The position numbers and the translations under genes were made by a program. Shown piece by piece: positions 1 through 9,086 of a stretch of DNA of 64,000 nt. Origin of the DNA: Mesorhizobium terrae. GTDB lineage: Bacteria > Pseudomonadota > Alphaproteobacteria > Rhizobiales > Rhizobiaceae. How positions within the stretch are numbered: position 1 is the stretch's first letter; every line of letters starts with the position of its first letter. The notes under the pieces are model-generated. The model was not told the origin of the DNA. It worked only from the letters and a program-made list of their open reading frames with translations, and did no database searches. The stretch spans positions 3,861,501 to 3,925,500 of the forward strand of contig NZ_CP044218.1 of assembly GCF_008727715.1 (NCBI RefSeq), read 5' to 3'.

Positions 1-71
1 CACTTCAAAATCCTGCCGTCCTGTTCGGTCGCCCGCCTAGGCGTGGCAAGTTCGCACTCCGTCCGGCCCAC

Positions 72-129
72 CTCATCCGACTTCGCTTTCGGCTCGGCCA
101 CCTTCTCCCGCAAGGGGAGAAGGGATGAG
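72..129. repeat. Dispersed intergenic palindrome (RIME-like)
   Basis: CTCATCC (72-78) pairs with GGATGAG (123-129), and CCTTCTCCC (101-109) pairs with GGGGAGAAGG (114-123) around GCAA. The same hairpin core recurs at 5428-5453 and a CTCTCCCC variant at 61343-61370, so this is a dispersed element of the sort common between rhizobial genes. The family name is from memory. Bases 1-71 hold no gene I can support. Confidence 0.7.
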
Positions 130-152
130 CATTTATCCACGGAAAGGCACTG

Positions 153-962
153 ATGTTGCAGCAGACGGTTATGCGCGGGGAGGGCATCGACAGCGGCACG
201 CCGCTGCTTCACCTGCGCGGCGTCGGCAAGGTGTTCTCCAACGGGGTCACCGCGCTCGACAATGTCAATCTCACCATCAGCCAGGGTGATTTCGTCAGCC
301 TGCTCGGGCCTTCCGGCTGTGGCAAGTCGACCGCGCTCAGGCTGATCGCCGGGCTGTCGACGCCGACGTCCGGCGCGCTGGAATGGCAAAAGGCGCTGGG
401 CGACGATTGCGTCGGCTTCGTCTTCCAGGAGCCGACCCTGCTGCCCTGGGCGAGCGTCTTCGACAATGTCTGGCTGCCGTTGCGGCTGCGCGGCGTGTCG
501 CGGCTCAAGGCCACGTCGGCGGTGATGGAGATGCTGGCGCGCGTCCATCTGGAAAACTTCGCCGACGCGGTGCCGCGCGAGCTTTCCGGCGGCATGAAGA
601 TGCGTGTCTCCATCGCGCGCGCCATGGTCACCAAGCCGCGCGTTCTGTTGATGGACGAGCCATTCGCGGCGCTCGACGAGATCACCCGCTTCAAGCTCAA
701 CAACGACCTTCTGGAACTGTGGCAGCAGGAGCGGTTCACCGCCATCTTCGTCACCCACAGCGTGTTCGAAAGCGTGTTTCTCTCCAACCGCATCGTGGTG
801 ATGGCGGCGCAGCCGGGCCGTGTCTTCCGCGACATGGCGGTGGAGGCGCATTACCCGCGCGACGAGGCCTTCCGCACCTCGCCGGCCTATGCCGCTCTGT
901 GCCGGCAGGCATCGGAGGTGCTGGGCGCGGCGATGAGCGCCAAGGCGGAGGCGCGGCGATGA
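153..962 (+). CDS. ABC transporter ATP-binding protein (SsuB/TauB/nitrate type)
   Basis: A 269-residue cytoplasmic ATPase that would power an importer of the nitrate/sulfonate/pyrimidine-precursor class. Visible in order: Walker A GPSGCGKST (52-60), Q-loop FQEPTLLPW (91-99), signature LSGGMKMR (144-151), Walker B VLLMDEPFAALDE (164-176) and the H-loop TH (201-202). The ATG at 153 is chosen because GGAAAGG (141-147) gives a well-spaced ribosome site; an in-frame ATG at 171 is the alternative. Its stop overlaps the permease start (ATGA), implying coupled translation. The solute-binding protein is not in the window and presumably lies upstream. Downstream catabolic genes suggest a nitrogen heterocycle as cargo, which is inference. 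Confidence 0.93.
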   Translation: MLQQTVMRGEGIDSGTPLLHLRGVGKVFSNGVTALDNVNLTISQGDFVSLLGPSGCGKSTALRLIAGLSTPTSGALEWQKALGDDCVGFVFQEPTLLPWASVFDNVWLPLRLRGVSRLKATSAVMEMLARVHLENFADAVPRELSGGMKMRVSIARAMVTKPRVLLMDEPFAALDEITRFKLNNDLLELWQQERFTAIFVTHSVFESVFLSNRIVVMAAQPGRVFRDMAVEAHYPRDEAFRTSPAYAALCRQASEVLGAAMSAKAEARR

Positions 963-1810
963 CGACGCTCGAGGTGCGGCCGGTGGCGCTCGACCCGGAA
1001 GAAGCGCGGCGCGTGCGCCAGCAACGGCTGGAGAAGATCGGCGGCTGGGTGCTGCCGCTCGCCATCATGGTGGTCTCGGTCTGGCTGTGGGACCGGCTGT
1101 GCGTGTGGAACGACATTCCGAAATACATCCTGCCGAGGCCGGGCGTGGTGCTGCAGACCCTGCAGGACGATGCGCCGCTGCTGTTCTCCTCACTGTGGGT
1201 GACGCTCAAGATCACCTTCCTGAGCCTCGCGCTCGCCATCGTCGGCGGGGTGGGGCTGGCGGTGCTGTTTGCCCAGTCGAAATGGGTGGAGATGTCGTTC
1301 TTCCCGTTCGCCGTCATTTTGCAGGTCACGCCGATCGTGGCGATCTTCCCGCTCATCAACATCTATGTCGACAACCAGACCGCCAAGCTTCTGCTCTGCG
1401 CCTGGATCGTCGCCTTCTTCCCGATCCTGTCCAACACGACGCTGGGTCTGAATTCGGTCGACCGCAATCTGCGCGACCTGTTCCGGCTGAACGGCGCCTC
1501 GCGCTGGCAGGAGCTGTGGCACCTGCGCCTGCCGGCCGCCATGCCCTATTTCCTCGGCGGCCTGAAGATCGCCGGCGGCCTGTCCTTGATCGGCGCGGTG
1601 GTGGCCGAATTCGTCGCCGGCACGTCGGGCCAGGCGTCGGGTCTCGCCTCGCGTATCATCGAGGCGGGCTACCGGCTGAACGCGCCGCGCCTGTTCGCGG
1701 CGCTGATCCTGATTTCGGTGACCGGCATCGTCATTTTCCTGGTGTTGTCGCTGCTGTCGCATCTCGTCCTGCGTCGCTGGCACGAGAGCGCCTTGAAGCA
1801 GGAGGCGTGA
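959..1810 (+). CDS. ABC transporter permease (SsuC/TauC type)
   Basis: A 283-residue inner-membrane permease, the partner of the preceding ATPase. Several hydrophobic helices are evident: residues about 28-45, a long segment after the DDAPLLFSSLW motif, and the final VTGIVIFLVLSLLSHLVL. The EAA-type cytoplasmic loop that docks on the ATPase is seen as NGASRWQELWHLRLPAAMPYF. Start ATG 959 overlaps the ATPase stop by four bases. Length and topology fit the BPD_transp_1 family. The 210 bases that follow, to the amidohydrolase, hold no gene I can support. Substrate cannot be read from the sequence. Confidence 0.92.
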   Translation: MTTLEVRPVALDPEEARRVRQQRLEKIGGWVLPLAIMVVSVWLWDRLCVWNDIPKYILPRPGVVLQTLQDDAPLLFSSLWVTLKITFLSLALAIVGGVGLAVLFAQSKWVEMSFFPFAVILQVTPIVAIFPLINIYVDNQTAKLLLCAWIVAFFPILSNTTLGLNSVDRNLRDLFRLNGASRWQELWHLRLPAAMPYFLGGLKIAGGLSLIGAVVAEFVAGTSGQASGLASRIIEAGYRLNAPRLFAALILISVTGIVIFLVLSLLSHLVLRRWHESALKQEA

Positions 1811-2020
1811 TGGCGGACAGATGCCGCGTTTTGGCGGGAACTTGCATCAATTCAGGCGGATTCTGCACCATCAAGGGGGCAGGTGAACAAATCCCGACCG
1901 CCATCGACAGCCCTTTCGCGATAAAGCCATGACAAACAAGCGCAAAACTTTTTCACCGCGTCGCGAAATCCGGATTCTCTCCACATCCAAGCGCTGGCCG
2001 AAGGTCGGCGGAGCGGCGAC

Positions 2021-3331
2021 ATGAGCAGGCTGCCGATCCCACAATCTGGCAGTTATGTGCTTGAAAACGCCCGCCTTCACCTGTCGCTGACGGCCGAGCT
2101 GGACGGTCCAGCGGACGCGGACGGCTTCGTGCGCGCCGATATCACGGTTGCCGACGGCCGCATCGCGTCGATCGCGGCCCATCGGCCGTCGCCTTCGCCG
2201 GGCGCCATCGACCTCAAGGGCCGCATCGTTCTACCCTGTTTCGTCGATTGCCACACCCATCTCGACAAGGGTCATATCTGGCCGCGCAGCCCCAATCCGG
2301 ACGGTTCCTTTGCGGGCGCATTGCATGCGACAAATGCCGACAGAACGACGCGCTGGAGCGCAAAAGACGTGTCGGCGCGCATGGATTTTGCATTGCGGAC
2401 GGCTTTCGCGCACGGAACCAAAGCCATCCGCACGCATCTCGACAGCGCAGCACCCCAGGATGCGATCTCCTGGCCGGTGTTTGAGGCAACGCGGGAAAAA
2501 TGGCGCGGAATCATGGACTTGCAGGCCGTCTGCCTGGTCGGTATCGAGGAAACCCGCGACGCGGCCTGGTTTGCCGGCCTGGCCCGGCGTGTGGCGTCGG
2601 CCCGCGGTATGCTGGGCGCCGTCACCTATATGGTACCCGACCTCGACCTGCTGCTCGACCGGATGTTCCAACTCGCGATCGAGCATGATCTCGACCTCGA
2701 CTTCCATGCCGACGAGACCGACGCGGTCGACGCTATCTCCTTGAAAAGAATAGCGGAAGCCGCACTTCGACATCGCTTCCAGGGCAAGATCCTGGTTGGC
2801 CACTGCTGCTCGCTGGCGCGCCAACCGGACAGCGATGTTCTCGACACCCTGGACAAGGTGGCGCAAGCCGGGATCGCCGTCGTCTCGCTGCCGATGTGCA
2901 ATCTTTATCTCCAGGACCGCCGGCTGGATGGCACGACACCGCGCTGGCGCGGGGTGACGCTGCTGCATGAAATGAAGGCGCGCGGCATTCCGGTCGCGGT
3001 CGCCTCCGACAACACGCGCGATCCGTTCTACGCCTATGGCGATCTCGACATGCTGGAAGTCTACCGCATGGCGACACGCATTCTGCATCTCGACCACCCG
3101 GTCGGCGACTGGCCGAAGGCGGTGACGGCGACGCCGGCGGCGATGATGCGCTTGGACAGCGCGGGCACTTTGGCCGCCGGCGGCCCGGCCGATCTTATTG
3201 TTTTCAAAGGAAGAAGCTGGACCGAGTTGTTGTCGCGGCCGGAGTCCGACCGCGTCGTCATCCGAGCGGGAAAACCGGTTGACGCTGCCTTGCCCGACTA
3301 TGCCGAACTCGACGAACTGATGGTGGAATGA
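2021..3331 (+). CDS. Cytosine-deaminase-like amidohydrolase
   Basis: A 436-residue metal-dependent amidohydrolase of the CodA/TrzA group. It has the N-terminal metal site HTHLDKGH, the HADETD segment with acid/base residues, GHC with a metal histidine, and ASDNTRDPFY, which matches the cytosine deaminase C-terminal metal-aspartate region. This family deaminates or hydrolyses cytosine, creatinine-like and other N-heterocycles, so the precise substrate is open. It follows an importer and its stop overlaps the next start (ATGATGG), so it belongs to the same operon as the FAD oxidase and flavoprotein. A role in degrading an imported heterocyclic compound is inferred from this context. Confidence 0.85.
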   Translation: MSRLPIPQSGSYVLENARLHLSLTAELDGPADADGFVRADITVADGRIASIAAHRPSPSPGAIDLKGRIVLPCFVDCHTHLDKGHIWPRSPNPDGSFAGALHATNADRTTRWSAKDVSARMDFALRTAFAHGTKAIRTHLDSAAPQDAISWPVFEATREKWRGIMDLQAVCLVGIEETRDAAWFAGLARRVASARGMLGAVTYMVPDLDLLLDRMFQLAIEHDLDLDFHADETDAVDAISLKRIAEAALRHRFQGKILVGHCCSLARQPDSDVLDTLDKVAQAGIAVVSLPMCNLYLQDRRLDGTTPRWRGVTLLHEMKARGIPVAVASDNTRDPFYAYGDLDMLEVYRMATRILHLDHPVGDWPKAVTATPAAMMRLDSAGTLAAGGPADLIVFKGRSWTELLSRPESDRVVIRAGKPVDAALPDYAELDELMVE

Positions 3332-4731
3332 TGGATCTTGCGGCGCTGAAACGCGATCTCGATGGGTTGAAGATCGAGGACAACGAGAAGATCGTCCAGC
3401 AGAAGAGCCGCGATTTCTACTGGTACAGCCCGGTTCTGAAGCGGCAGCTCGACCATGTCAGCGGCGATCTGGTGGTGACGCCGAAAACGCAGGCCGAGGT
3501 CATCCGCGTGCTCGCCGCTTGCCACCGCCTTGGCGTCCCGGTCACGCCGCGCGGCACCGGCACCGGCAATTACGGGCAGGCGATGCCGCTGTCTGGTGGC
3601 GTCGTGCTCAATCTCGCCGAACTCGATGAAATCGTTGCGATTTCTCCGGGTCGTGTGGTGTGCGGACCGGGCGCCATCCTGGCCGATATCGACCGCGCGA
3701 CGCGTGCCCATTCGGCGCAGGAATTGCGCCTGCACCCTTCCACCTACAACACCGCTTCGATCGGCGGCTTCATCGCCGGCGGCTCGGGTGGCGTCGGATC
3801 GATCAATTTCGGCGGCTTGCGCGACTTCGGCAACATCATCCGGCTGCGTGTCGTCACCATGGAGGCGGAACCCAAGGTGCTGGAACTGACCGGCGAGGAT
3901 CTGCACAAGGTGACCCACGCCTACGGCACCAACGGTATCATCACCGAGGTCGAGATGCCGCTGACGGCCGCCTATGACTGGGTGGACGTGCTGGTCGGCT
4001 TTGACAGCTTCATGGGCGCGGCGCGCTACGGCAACGCGCTCGCCTGCCAGGACGGGCTGTTGACCAAGTTGATCACGCCGATCGCCGCACCCGTGCCGCA
4101 ACTCTATTTCAAGCGGCACCAGAAATTCCTGCGTGAGGGGCAAAGCATCTGCGCGGTGATGGTCGCGCCGCATGCGCTCGATGCTTTCCTGGCCTTCACC
4201 CGCCGCGAGGGCGGCGAAATCGCCTACAATGCGGCGACGGCAAGAGACGAGGACAAGAAGGGCCTGCCGCCGGCCTATGAGCTTGCCTGGAACCACACGA
4301 CGCTGAGGGCTTTGCGGGTCGACCCGTCGATCACCTATCTGCAGTCGCTCTACCCGTTCCCCAACCAGTTGGCACTGGTTGAAAAGATGGATGCGATGTT
4401 CCCGGGAGAGGTCTTTTCGCACCTCGAATTCGTGCGTCTCGACGGCAACATCACCTGTTTCGGGCTCAATCTCGTGCGCTTCACCACGGAGGAACGGCTG
4501 GACGAGATCGTGCGGCTGTTCGAGGAGAATGGCTGCCCGATCTTCAACCCGCACCGCTACACGCTGGAGGAGGGCGGCATGAAACAGACTGATGCCATCC
4601 AGCTTGCCTTCAAGCGGCAAGCCGACCCGCAGGGGTTGCTCAATCCCGGCAAGATGATCGCGTGGGAAAATCCAGATTACGACTATCGCTCGGGAAAGAC
4701 GTTTCTGTTCAAAGGCTTGGCGGCGAGGTAG
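3328..4731 (+). CDS. FAD-binding oxidoreductase (GlcD/VAO family)
   Basis: A 467-residue flavoenzyme of the vanillyl-alcohol-oxidase/GlcD group. The N-terminal FAD_binding_4 domain shows TPRGTGTGNYGQ followed by a conserved Gly-rich stretch GSGGVGSINFGG, and the C-terminal half resembles the FAD-oxidase_C domain, ending in a LLNPGKM motif typical of glycolate and D-lactate dehydrogenases. It would oxidise a hydroxy-acid or related intermediate. Its start overlaps the amidohydrolase stop and the next gene begins two bases after its stop. Substrate is unknown; the family assignment is firm. Confidence 0.88.
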   Translation: MMDLAALKRDLDGLKIEDNEKIVQQKSRDFYWYSPVLKRQLDHVSGDLVVTPKTQAEVIRVLAACHRLGVPVTPRGTGTGNYGQAMPLSGGVVLNLAELDEIVAISPGRVVCGPGAILADIDRATRAHSAQELRLHPSTYNTASIGGFIAGGSGGVGSINFGGLRDFGNIIRLRVVTMEAEPKVLELTGEDLHKVTHAYGTNGIITEVEMPLTAAYDWVDVLVGFDSFMGAARYGNALACQDGLLTKLITPIAAPVPQLYFKRHQKFLREGQSICAVMVAPHALDAFLAFTRREGGEIAYNAATARDEDKKGLPPAYELAWNHTTLRALRVDPSITYLQSLYPFPNQLALVEKMDAMFPGEVFSHLEFVRLDGNITCFGLNLVRFTTEERLDEIVRLFEENGCPIFNPHRYTLEEGGMKQTDAIQLAFKRQADPQGLLNPGKMIAWENPDYDYRSGKTFLFKGLAAR

Positions 4732-4733
4732 GC

Positions 4734-5318
4734 ATGCGGGTACTCGTCGTCTATTGCCATCCGGTGCCGGAGAGCTTCTGCGCTGCCGTGCGCGATGCCG
4801 CACTTGAAGGCATCGCCGGGAAAGGGTGCGAGGCACGGCTGGTCGACCTCTATGCCGAGAATTTCGACCCGGTGATGCGCGATGGCGAGCGGCGCGACTA
4901 CAATGAACGCGCCCCGGTCGATCCGGCACTCGCCGCCCATATCGCGCATCTGAACTGGGCCGAAGCGATCGTGTTCATCTATCCGACCTGGTGGTATGGG
5001 CTGCCGGCGATGCTGAAGGGCTGGCTCGACCGCGTCTGGGCAAAGGACGTGGCCTTTTCGCTCGACGCGGGCGGACGGATCACGCCGCTGATGGGCCATG
5101 TCCAGAAGATCGCGGTGGTGACGACTTGCGGCGCACCGCGCTGGTGGTCGCACGTGGTTGGCCATCCTGGCCGCAAGACCATTCTGCGCGGCATTCGCGC
5201 GCTTTGCGCGAAGCGTTGCAAGACGCTGTTCCTGGCGCACTACCTGATGGACGCCTCGACGCCGGAGAGCCGCGCGGCTTTCCTTGGCCAGGTGCGCCAG
5301 AAATTGCAGGCGTTTTGA
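4734..5318 (+). CDS. NAD(P)H:quinone oxidoreductase-like flavodoxin-fold protein
   Basis: A 194-residue soluble flavoprotein of the NQO1/MdaB/KefF family. The N-terminal beta strand and phosphate loop read VLVVYCHPVPESF, and the flavin-binding YPTWWYGLPAMLKGWLDRVW motif lies in the middle. It would pass electrons from NAD(P)H to a quinone or similar acceptor. An upstream in-frame start at 4662 would overlap the oxidase gene and add residues unlike the family, so ATG 4734, two bases after the preceding stop, is chosen. It is the last gene of the operon before a repeat-rich spacer. Confidence 0.85.
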   Translation: MRVLVVYCHPVPESFCAAVRDAALEGIAGKGCEARLVDLYAENFDPVMRDGERRDYNERAPVDPALAAHIAHLNWAEAIVFIYPTWWYGLPAMLKGWLDRVWAKDVAFSLDAGGRITPLMGHVQKIAVVTTCGAPRWWSHVVGHPGRKTILRGIRALCAKRCKTLFLAHYLMDASTPESRAAFLGQVRQKLQAF

Positions 5319-5328
5319 AATTAGCTTT

Positions 5329-5453
5329 CCTCTCCCTGTTTACGGGGAGAGGATGCCGGCAGGCAGGTGAGGGGCAGCGCCGGATTCCCCGAGGCTAGCG
5401 CTGCCCCTCATCCGACCCTTCGGGTCACCTTCTCCCCGTGAACGGGGAGAAGG
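5329..5453. repeat. Composite rhizobial intergenic palindromic element
   Basis: Three nested hairpins fill this spacer. CCTCTCCC (5329-5336) pairs with GGGGAGAGG (5344-5352). TGAGGGGCAGCGC (5368-5380) pairs with GCGCTGCCCCTCA (5398-5410). CCTTCTCCCC (5428-5437) pairs with GGGGAGAAGG (5444-5453). It lies between convergent genes, ten bases from the stop of the minus-strand oxidoreductase, and could act as a bidirectional transcription end. The architecture resembles RIME mosaic elements of Rhizobiales (recalled, not checked). Confidence 0.75.
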
Positions 5454-5462
5454 AAGGGGCGC

Positions 5463-7907
5463 CTACATCCGCACCCGCTCGGCCTTTGGATCGTATATCG
5501 GCTTCAATGAAGCCTCGGCGGCAAAACGCTCGCCGGCGATTTCGATCTCGTAGGATGACGCCAGCACATCCGCTTCCGTTTCACCCTGGCAAGGCACGTA
5601 GCCGAGCCCGATGGCGCCGCCGAGATGATGGCCGTAATTGCCGGAAGTGACGGTTCCGACGATCTTGCCGTCACGAACGATCGCCTCGTTGTGGAACAGC
5701 AAGGGTTCGGGATCGGTGAGGCGGAATTGCACCAAACGGCGGTCGAGGCCGGCATCCTTCCTGCGCAGCACCGCGTCGCGGCCGAGGAAATCGCCCTTGC
5801 CGGTTTTCACGGCGAAGCCGAGACCGGCCTCCAGAACGTGGTCCTCGTCGGTGATGTCATGCCCGAAATGGCGAAACGCCTTTTCGATGCGGCAGGAATC
5901 CAATGTGTGCAGGCCGCAGAGTTTCAAACCGAAGTCCTGGCCGGCTTCTTCGATGGCTTCGAACACATGCGCGGTCTGGTCGGTCGGCACATAAAGCTCC
6001 CAGCCGAGCTCGCCGACATAGGTGACGCGGTGGGCGCGGGCGAGGCCCATGCCAATCTCGATTTCCTGCCAGGTGCCGAACGGATTTCTGTCGTTCGAGA
6101 AATCGTTCGGGCTCACCTTTTGAATCAAATCCCGCGCGTAAGGCCCCATCAGGCAAAGCACACTTTCGGCCGACGTGACGTCGGTGATGACGACGAATTC
6201 GTCGGTGAGATGCTTGCGCAGCCAGGCAAGATCGCGCTGCAAGGTGGCGCCTGGAACGACGGCGAGGAAGGCCATCTCGGAAAGCCGCGACACGGTGAGA
6301 TCGCTCTCGATGCCACCCTTGCCATTCAGCATCTGTGTGTAGACGATTTTGCCAGGCGCCACGTCCATGTCGTTGGCGCAGAGGCGTTGCAGGAAGGTCA
6401 ACGCGTCGCGGCCTTCTATCCTGATTTTGCCGAACGAGGTCATGTCGAACAGGCCGACGCCGTTGCGGACGGCGAGATGTTCGTCGCGCTGGTTGCCGAA
6501 CCAGTTCTGCCGCTTCCAGGAATAGCGGTACTCGCGCTCCTGGCCCTCCCTGGCGAACCAGTTGGCGCGCTCCCAGCCGGCGACTTCGCCGAACACGGCG
6601 CCGCGCGCCTTCAGGTGTTCGTGCAGGGGCGAGCGCCTGATGTTACGGGACGTCGCCATCTGTCGGTACGGAAAATGGTCGGCGTAGAGCAGGCCGAGTG
6701 TTTCGGAAACGCGTTCCTTCAGATAGCGGCGGTTCTTCTGGAAGGGCTGGGTGCGACGGATGTCGACCTCCCAAAGGTCGAACGGGGCTTCACCGTCATT
6801 GATCCATTGCGCCAGCGCCATGCCGGCGCCGCCCGACGAGACGATGCCGATCGAATTGTAGCCGGTGGCCATCCAGTAGCCAGATAGTTCCGGCGCTTCG
6901 CCGAGATAATAGCGATCGTCGGGGGTAAAGCTTTCCGGCCCGTTGAAGAAGGTGTGGATGCCGGCGGTGGCCAGCATCGGCATGCGGTTGACGCCCATTT
7001 CGAGGATCGGTTCGAAATGGTCCATGTCCTCGGGCAACTGGTCGAAGCAGAAATCCTCGCGGATGCCGTCCATGCCCCAGGGCTTGGCGACCGGCTCGAA
7101 GGCGCCGAGCATCATCTTGCCGGCGTCTTCCTTGTAGTAGGCGCATTCGTCAGGCACGCGCAGGACTGGCAGGCGGCCAAGGCCGGGAATCGCCTCGGTG
7201 ACGAGGTAAAAGTGTTCGCAGGCGTGCAGCGGGATGGTGACGCCGTTCTGCGCACCCAGTTCGCGGGCCCACATGCCGGCGCAATTGATGACGATGTCGG
7301 TTTCGATCGTGCCTTGTTCGTCACCTTGCGCCCAGGAGACGCCGGAAACGCGGCCATCCCTGCTATGAACCTTCGTCACCTTGACGTTCTCGACGATTTT
7401 TGCGCCGCGCTGCCGCGCGCCCTTGGCCAGAGCCATGGCGATGTTGGCCGGGTCGCATTGGCCGTCGAGCGGCAGGTGCACGGCGCCGACCACGTCGGAC
7501 ACATTGAGATGCGGATACATCTCCTTGACCTCGCTGGGCGAAATCTCGCGGACATCGACGTTGAAGGCACGGGCCAGCGATGCCTGCCGGTAGATCTCGT
7601 GCTTGCGCTCCTCGGTGAGCGCGACGGTGATGGAGCCGACCTGACGCATGCCGGTGGCGACCTCGGTCTCGGCTTCCAGCTTGACGTAGAGGTCGGCCGA
7701 ATATTTGGCGAGCCGCGTCATGTTCTGCGAGGCGCGCAGCTGGCCGATCAGGCCGGCGGCGTGCCAGGTGGTGCCCGACGTCAACTGCTTGCGCTCCAGG
7801 AGCACGATGTCGGTCCAGCCCAGTTTCGCGAGATGGTAGGCGACTGAGCAGCCGGATACGCCGCCGCCGATGATAACGGCGCGGGCTTTCTGGGGAAGTG
7901 CGGTCAT
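5463..7907 (-). CDS. Dimethylglycine/sarcosine dehydrogenase-like flavoprotein (814 aa)
   Basis: Four-domain enzyme that oxidatively removes N-methyl groups and can load the formaldehyde unit onto tetrahydrofolate. An N-terminal DAO domain starts with VIIGGGVSGCSVAYH (11-25). The TWHAAG motif has His49 at the position where this family carries covalent FAD. A central FAO_M region and a C-terminal GCV_T/GCV_T_C pair follow (GELGWELYVP and the Gly-rich GTVTSGNYG). ATG 7907 overlaps the aminotransferase stop by four bases. It is last in an operon with another paralogue (9779-12232), a phosphatase and an aminotransferase. Exact substrate (dimethylglycine, sarcosine or another N-methyl amino acid) cannot be told. 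Confidence 0.9.
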   Translation of the reverse strand: MTALPQKARAVIIGGGVSGCSVAYHLAKLGWTDIVLLERKQLTSGTTWHAAGLIGQLRASQNMTRLAKYSADLYVKLEAETEVATGMRQVGSITVALTEERKHEIYRQASLARAFNVDVREISPSEVKEMYPHLNVSDVVGAVHLPLDGQCDPANIAMALAKGARQRGAKIVENVKVTKVHSRDGRVSGVSWAQGDEQGTIETDIVINCAGMWARELGAQNGVTIPLHACEHFYLVTEAIPGLGRLPVLRVPDECAYYKEDAGKMMLGAFEPVAKPWGMDGIREDFCFDQLPEDMDHFEPILEMGVNRMPMLATAGIHTFFNGPESFTPDDRYYLGEAPELSGYWMATGYNSIGIVSSGGAGMALAQWINDGEAPFDLWEVDIRRTQPFQKNRRYLKERVSETLGLLYADHFPYRQMATSRNIRRSPLHEHLKARGAVFGEVAGWERANWFAREGQEREYRYSWKRQNWFGNQRDEHLAVRNGVGLFDMTSFGKIRIEGRDALTFLQRLCANDMDVAPGKIVYTQMLNGKGGIESDLTVSRLSEMAFLAVVPGATLQRDLAWLRKHLTDEFVVITDVTSAESVLCLMGPYARDLIQKVSPNDFSNDRNPFGTWQEIEIGMGLARAHRVTYVGELGWELYVPTDQTAHVFEAIEEAGQDFGLKLCGLHTLDSCRIEKAFRHFGHDITDEDHVLEAGLGFAVKTGKGDFLGRDAVLRRKDAGLDRRLVQFRLTDPEPLLFHNEAIVRDGKIVGTVTSGNYGHHLGGAIGLGYVPCQGETEADVLASSYEIEIAGERFAAEASLKPIYDPKAERVRM

Positions 7908-9085
7908 GCGGCCTCGCGTCGATAGGCTGAAACGAAGCGGCGCAGCCTCTCGGCCGCTTCGAGCAGAACGGGTTCGGGCTGGCACAGGCTGATGCGGATG
8001 TGGCCGGCCGCGGCATCGCCGAAGGAAGAGCCGGGCATGACGCCGACATTCTCGTTTTCGAGAAACGCCCAGGCGAATTTTTCGTCGTCCGGTTCGACCG
8101 CGCTGATATCGAGCATGGCATACATGCCGCCCTCGGAACCGCGCACGGTGACATCGTTCATGCCGTGCACGGCGTTGAGGAAGAGCTTGCGCCGCCGCGC
8201 ATAGAGCGCCGCGATCTGGTCGACGCCGTAGTCGTTGTTCAGCGCCTCGATCGCCGCGCGGCTGACGAAATCGGTCAGCCCGTAGGTCGTCACGAGATTG
8301 AGGCTGATCAGCAGGGCGACCAGTTCCTCCGGCCCGGTCAGCCAGCCAAGGCGCCAGCCGGTCATGCCGTGGCTCTTCGACATGGAGTTGATGACCAGCG
8401 TGCGCTCGGCCATGCCGGGCAGGGCACGCGGCGACAAATGTTCGCCACCGCCGAGCGTCCAGTAGACCTCGTCGGACAACAGCCACAGATCGTGCCGGCG
8501 GCAGACATCGGCGATGCCTTCCAGCGATTTCCTCGAATAGACGGCGCCGGTCGGGTTGTTCGGGGTGTTGATCAGCATGGCGCGGGTGTTCGGCCGCACC
8601 GCGGCCTCGATCGTCTTTGCATCCGGCTGGAAGCCGTCGGTGGCGCGGGTTTCGACCACGGTGAAATCGGCGCCGGCGGCACGGAAGGTGCCGGGATAGG
8701 TGGCATAGTAGGGCGCAACGACGATGGCGTGGTCGCCTGGGTCAAGCACGCCTTGCACGGCGGCATAGAGGGAGGCCTGGCCGCCCGGCGTGGCGATGAT
8801 TTGTTCGGCGCTTGTTTCAACGCCCGTGCAGCGCGTCGAAATCCGCGCCATCGCTTCGCGCAAGGCGGGAATGCCGGGAAGCTGGGTGTAGTGATGATGA
8901 CCGGCGCGCAGGGCGGCGACGCCGGCCTCGACGGTTTCGGCGGGCGTATGGAAGTCGTGGTCGCCGACCGAGAGCATGATGATGTCCTCGCCGGCTTCCT
9001 TGCGCTGCCAGGCGGCGAAATGCACCTCCCAGCCGTCCTTGCCGGAAGGGGTGATGCCGGAAATGCGGGAAGAGGGTTTGGGCAT
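7904..9085 (-). CDS. Class I/II PLP-dependent aminotransferase
   Basis: A 393-residue fold-type I aminotransferase of the AspC/aromatic group. It shows NTPNNPTGAVYS, the D-x-x-Y pair in LLSDEVYW, and the lysine motif SMSKSHGMTGWRLGW, where the lysine forms the PLP aldimine. The start at 9085 (MPKPSSRIS) is separated by one base from the stop of the phosphatase gene; an upstream start at 9130 would lie inside that gene. The product's stop overlaps the next oxidoreductase start. Sitting between two N-demethylating flavoenzymes, it may transaminate the demethylated amino acid, which is inference. Confidence 0.9.
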   Translation of the reverse strand: MPKPSSRISGITPSGKDGWEVHFAAWQRKEAGEDIIMLSVGDHDFHTPAETVEAGVAALRAGHHHYTQLPGIPALREAMARISTRCTGVETSAEQIIATPGGQASLYAAVQGVLDPGDHAIVVAPYYATYPGTFRAAGADFTVVETRATDGFQPDAKTIEAAVRPNTRAMLINTPNNPTGAVYSRKSLEGIADVCRRHDLWLLSDEVYWTLGGGEHLSPRALPGMAERTLVINSMSKSHGMTGWRLGWLTGPEELVALLISLNLVTTYGLTDFVSRAAIEALNNDYGVDQIAALYARRRKLFLNAVHGMNDVTVRGSEGGMYAMLDISAVEPDDEKFAWAFLENENVGVMPGSSFGDAAAGHIRISLCQPEPVLLEAAERLRRFVSAYRREAA

Positions 9086-9086
9086 G

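Noticed and set aside
3298..4929. Long minus-strand frame of 543 codons opposite the FAD oxidase
   Set aside because: It mirrors the codon bias of the plus-strand gene, has Arg/Asp/His-rich unstructured content and no motif. The plus-strand gene has FAD-oxidase motifs and operon overlaps.
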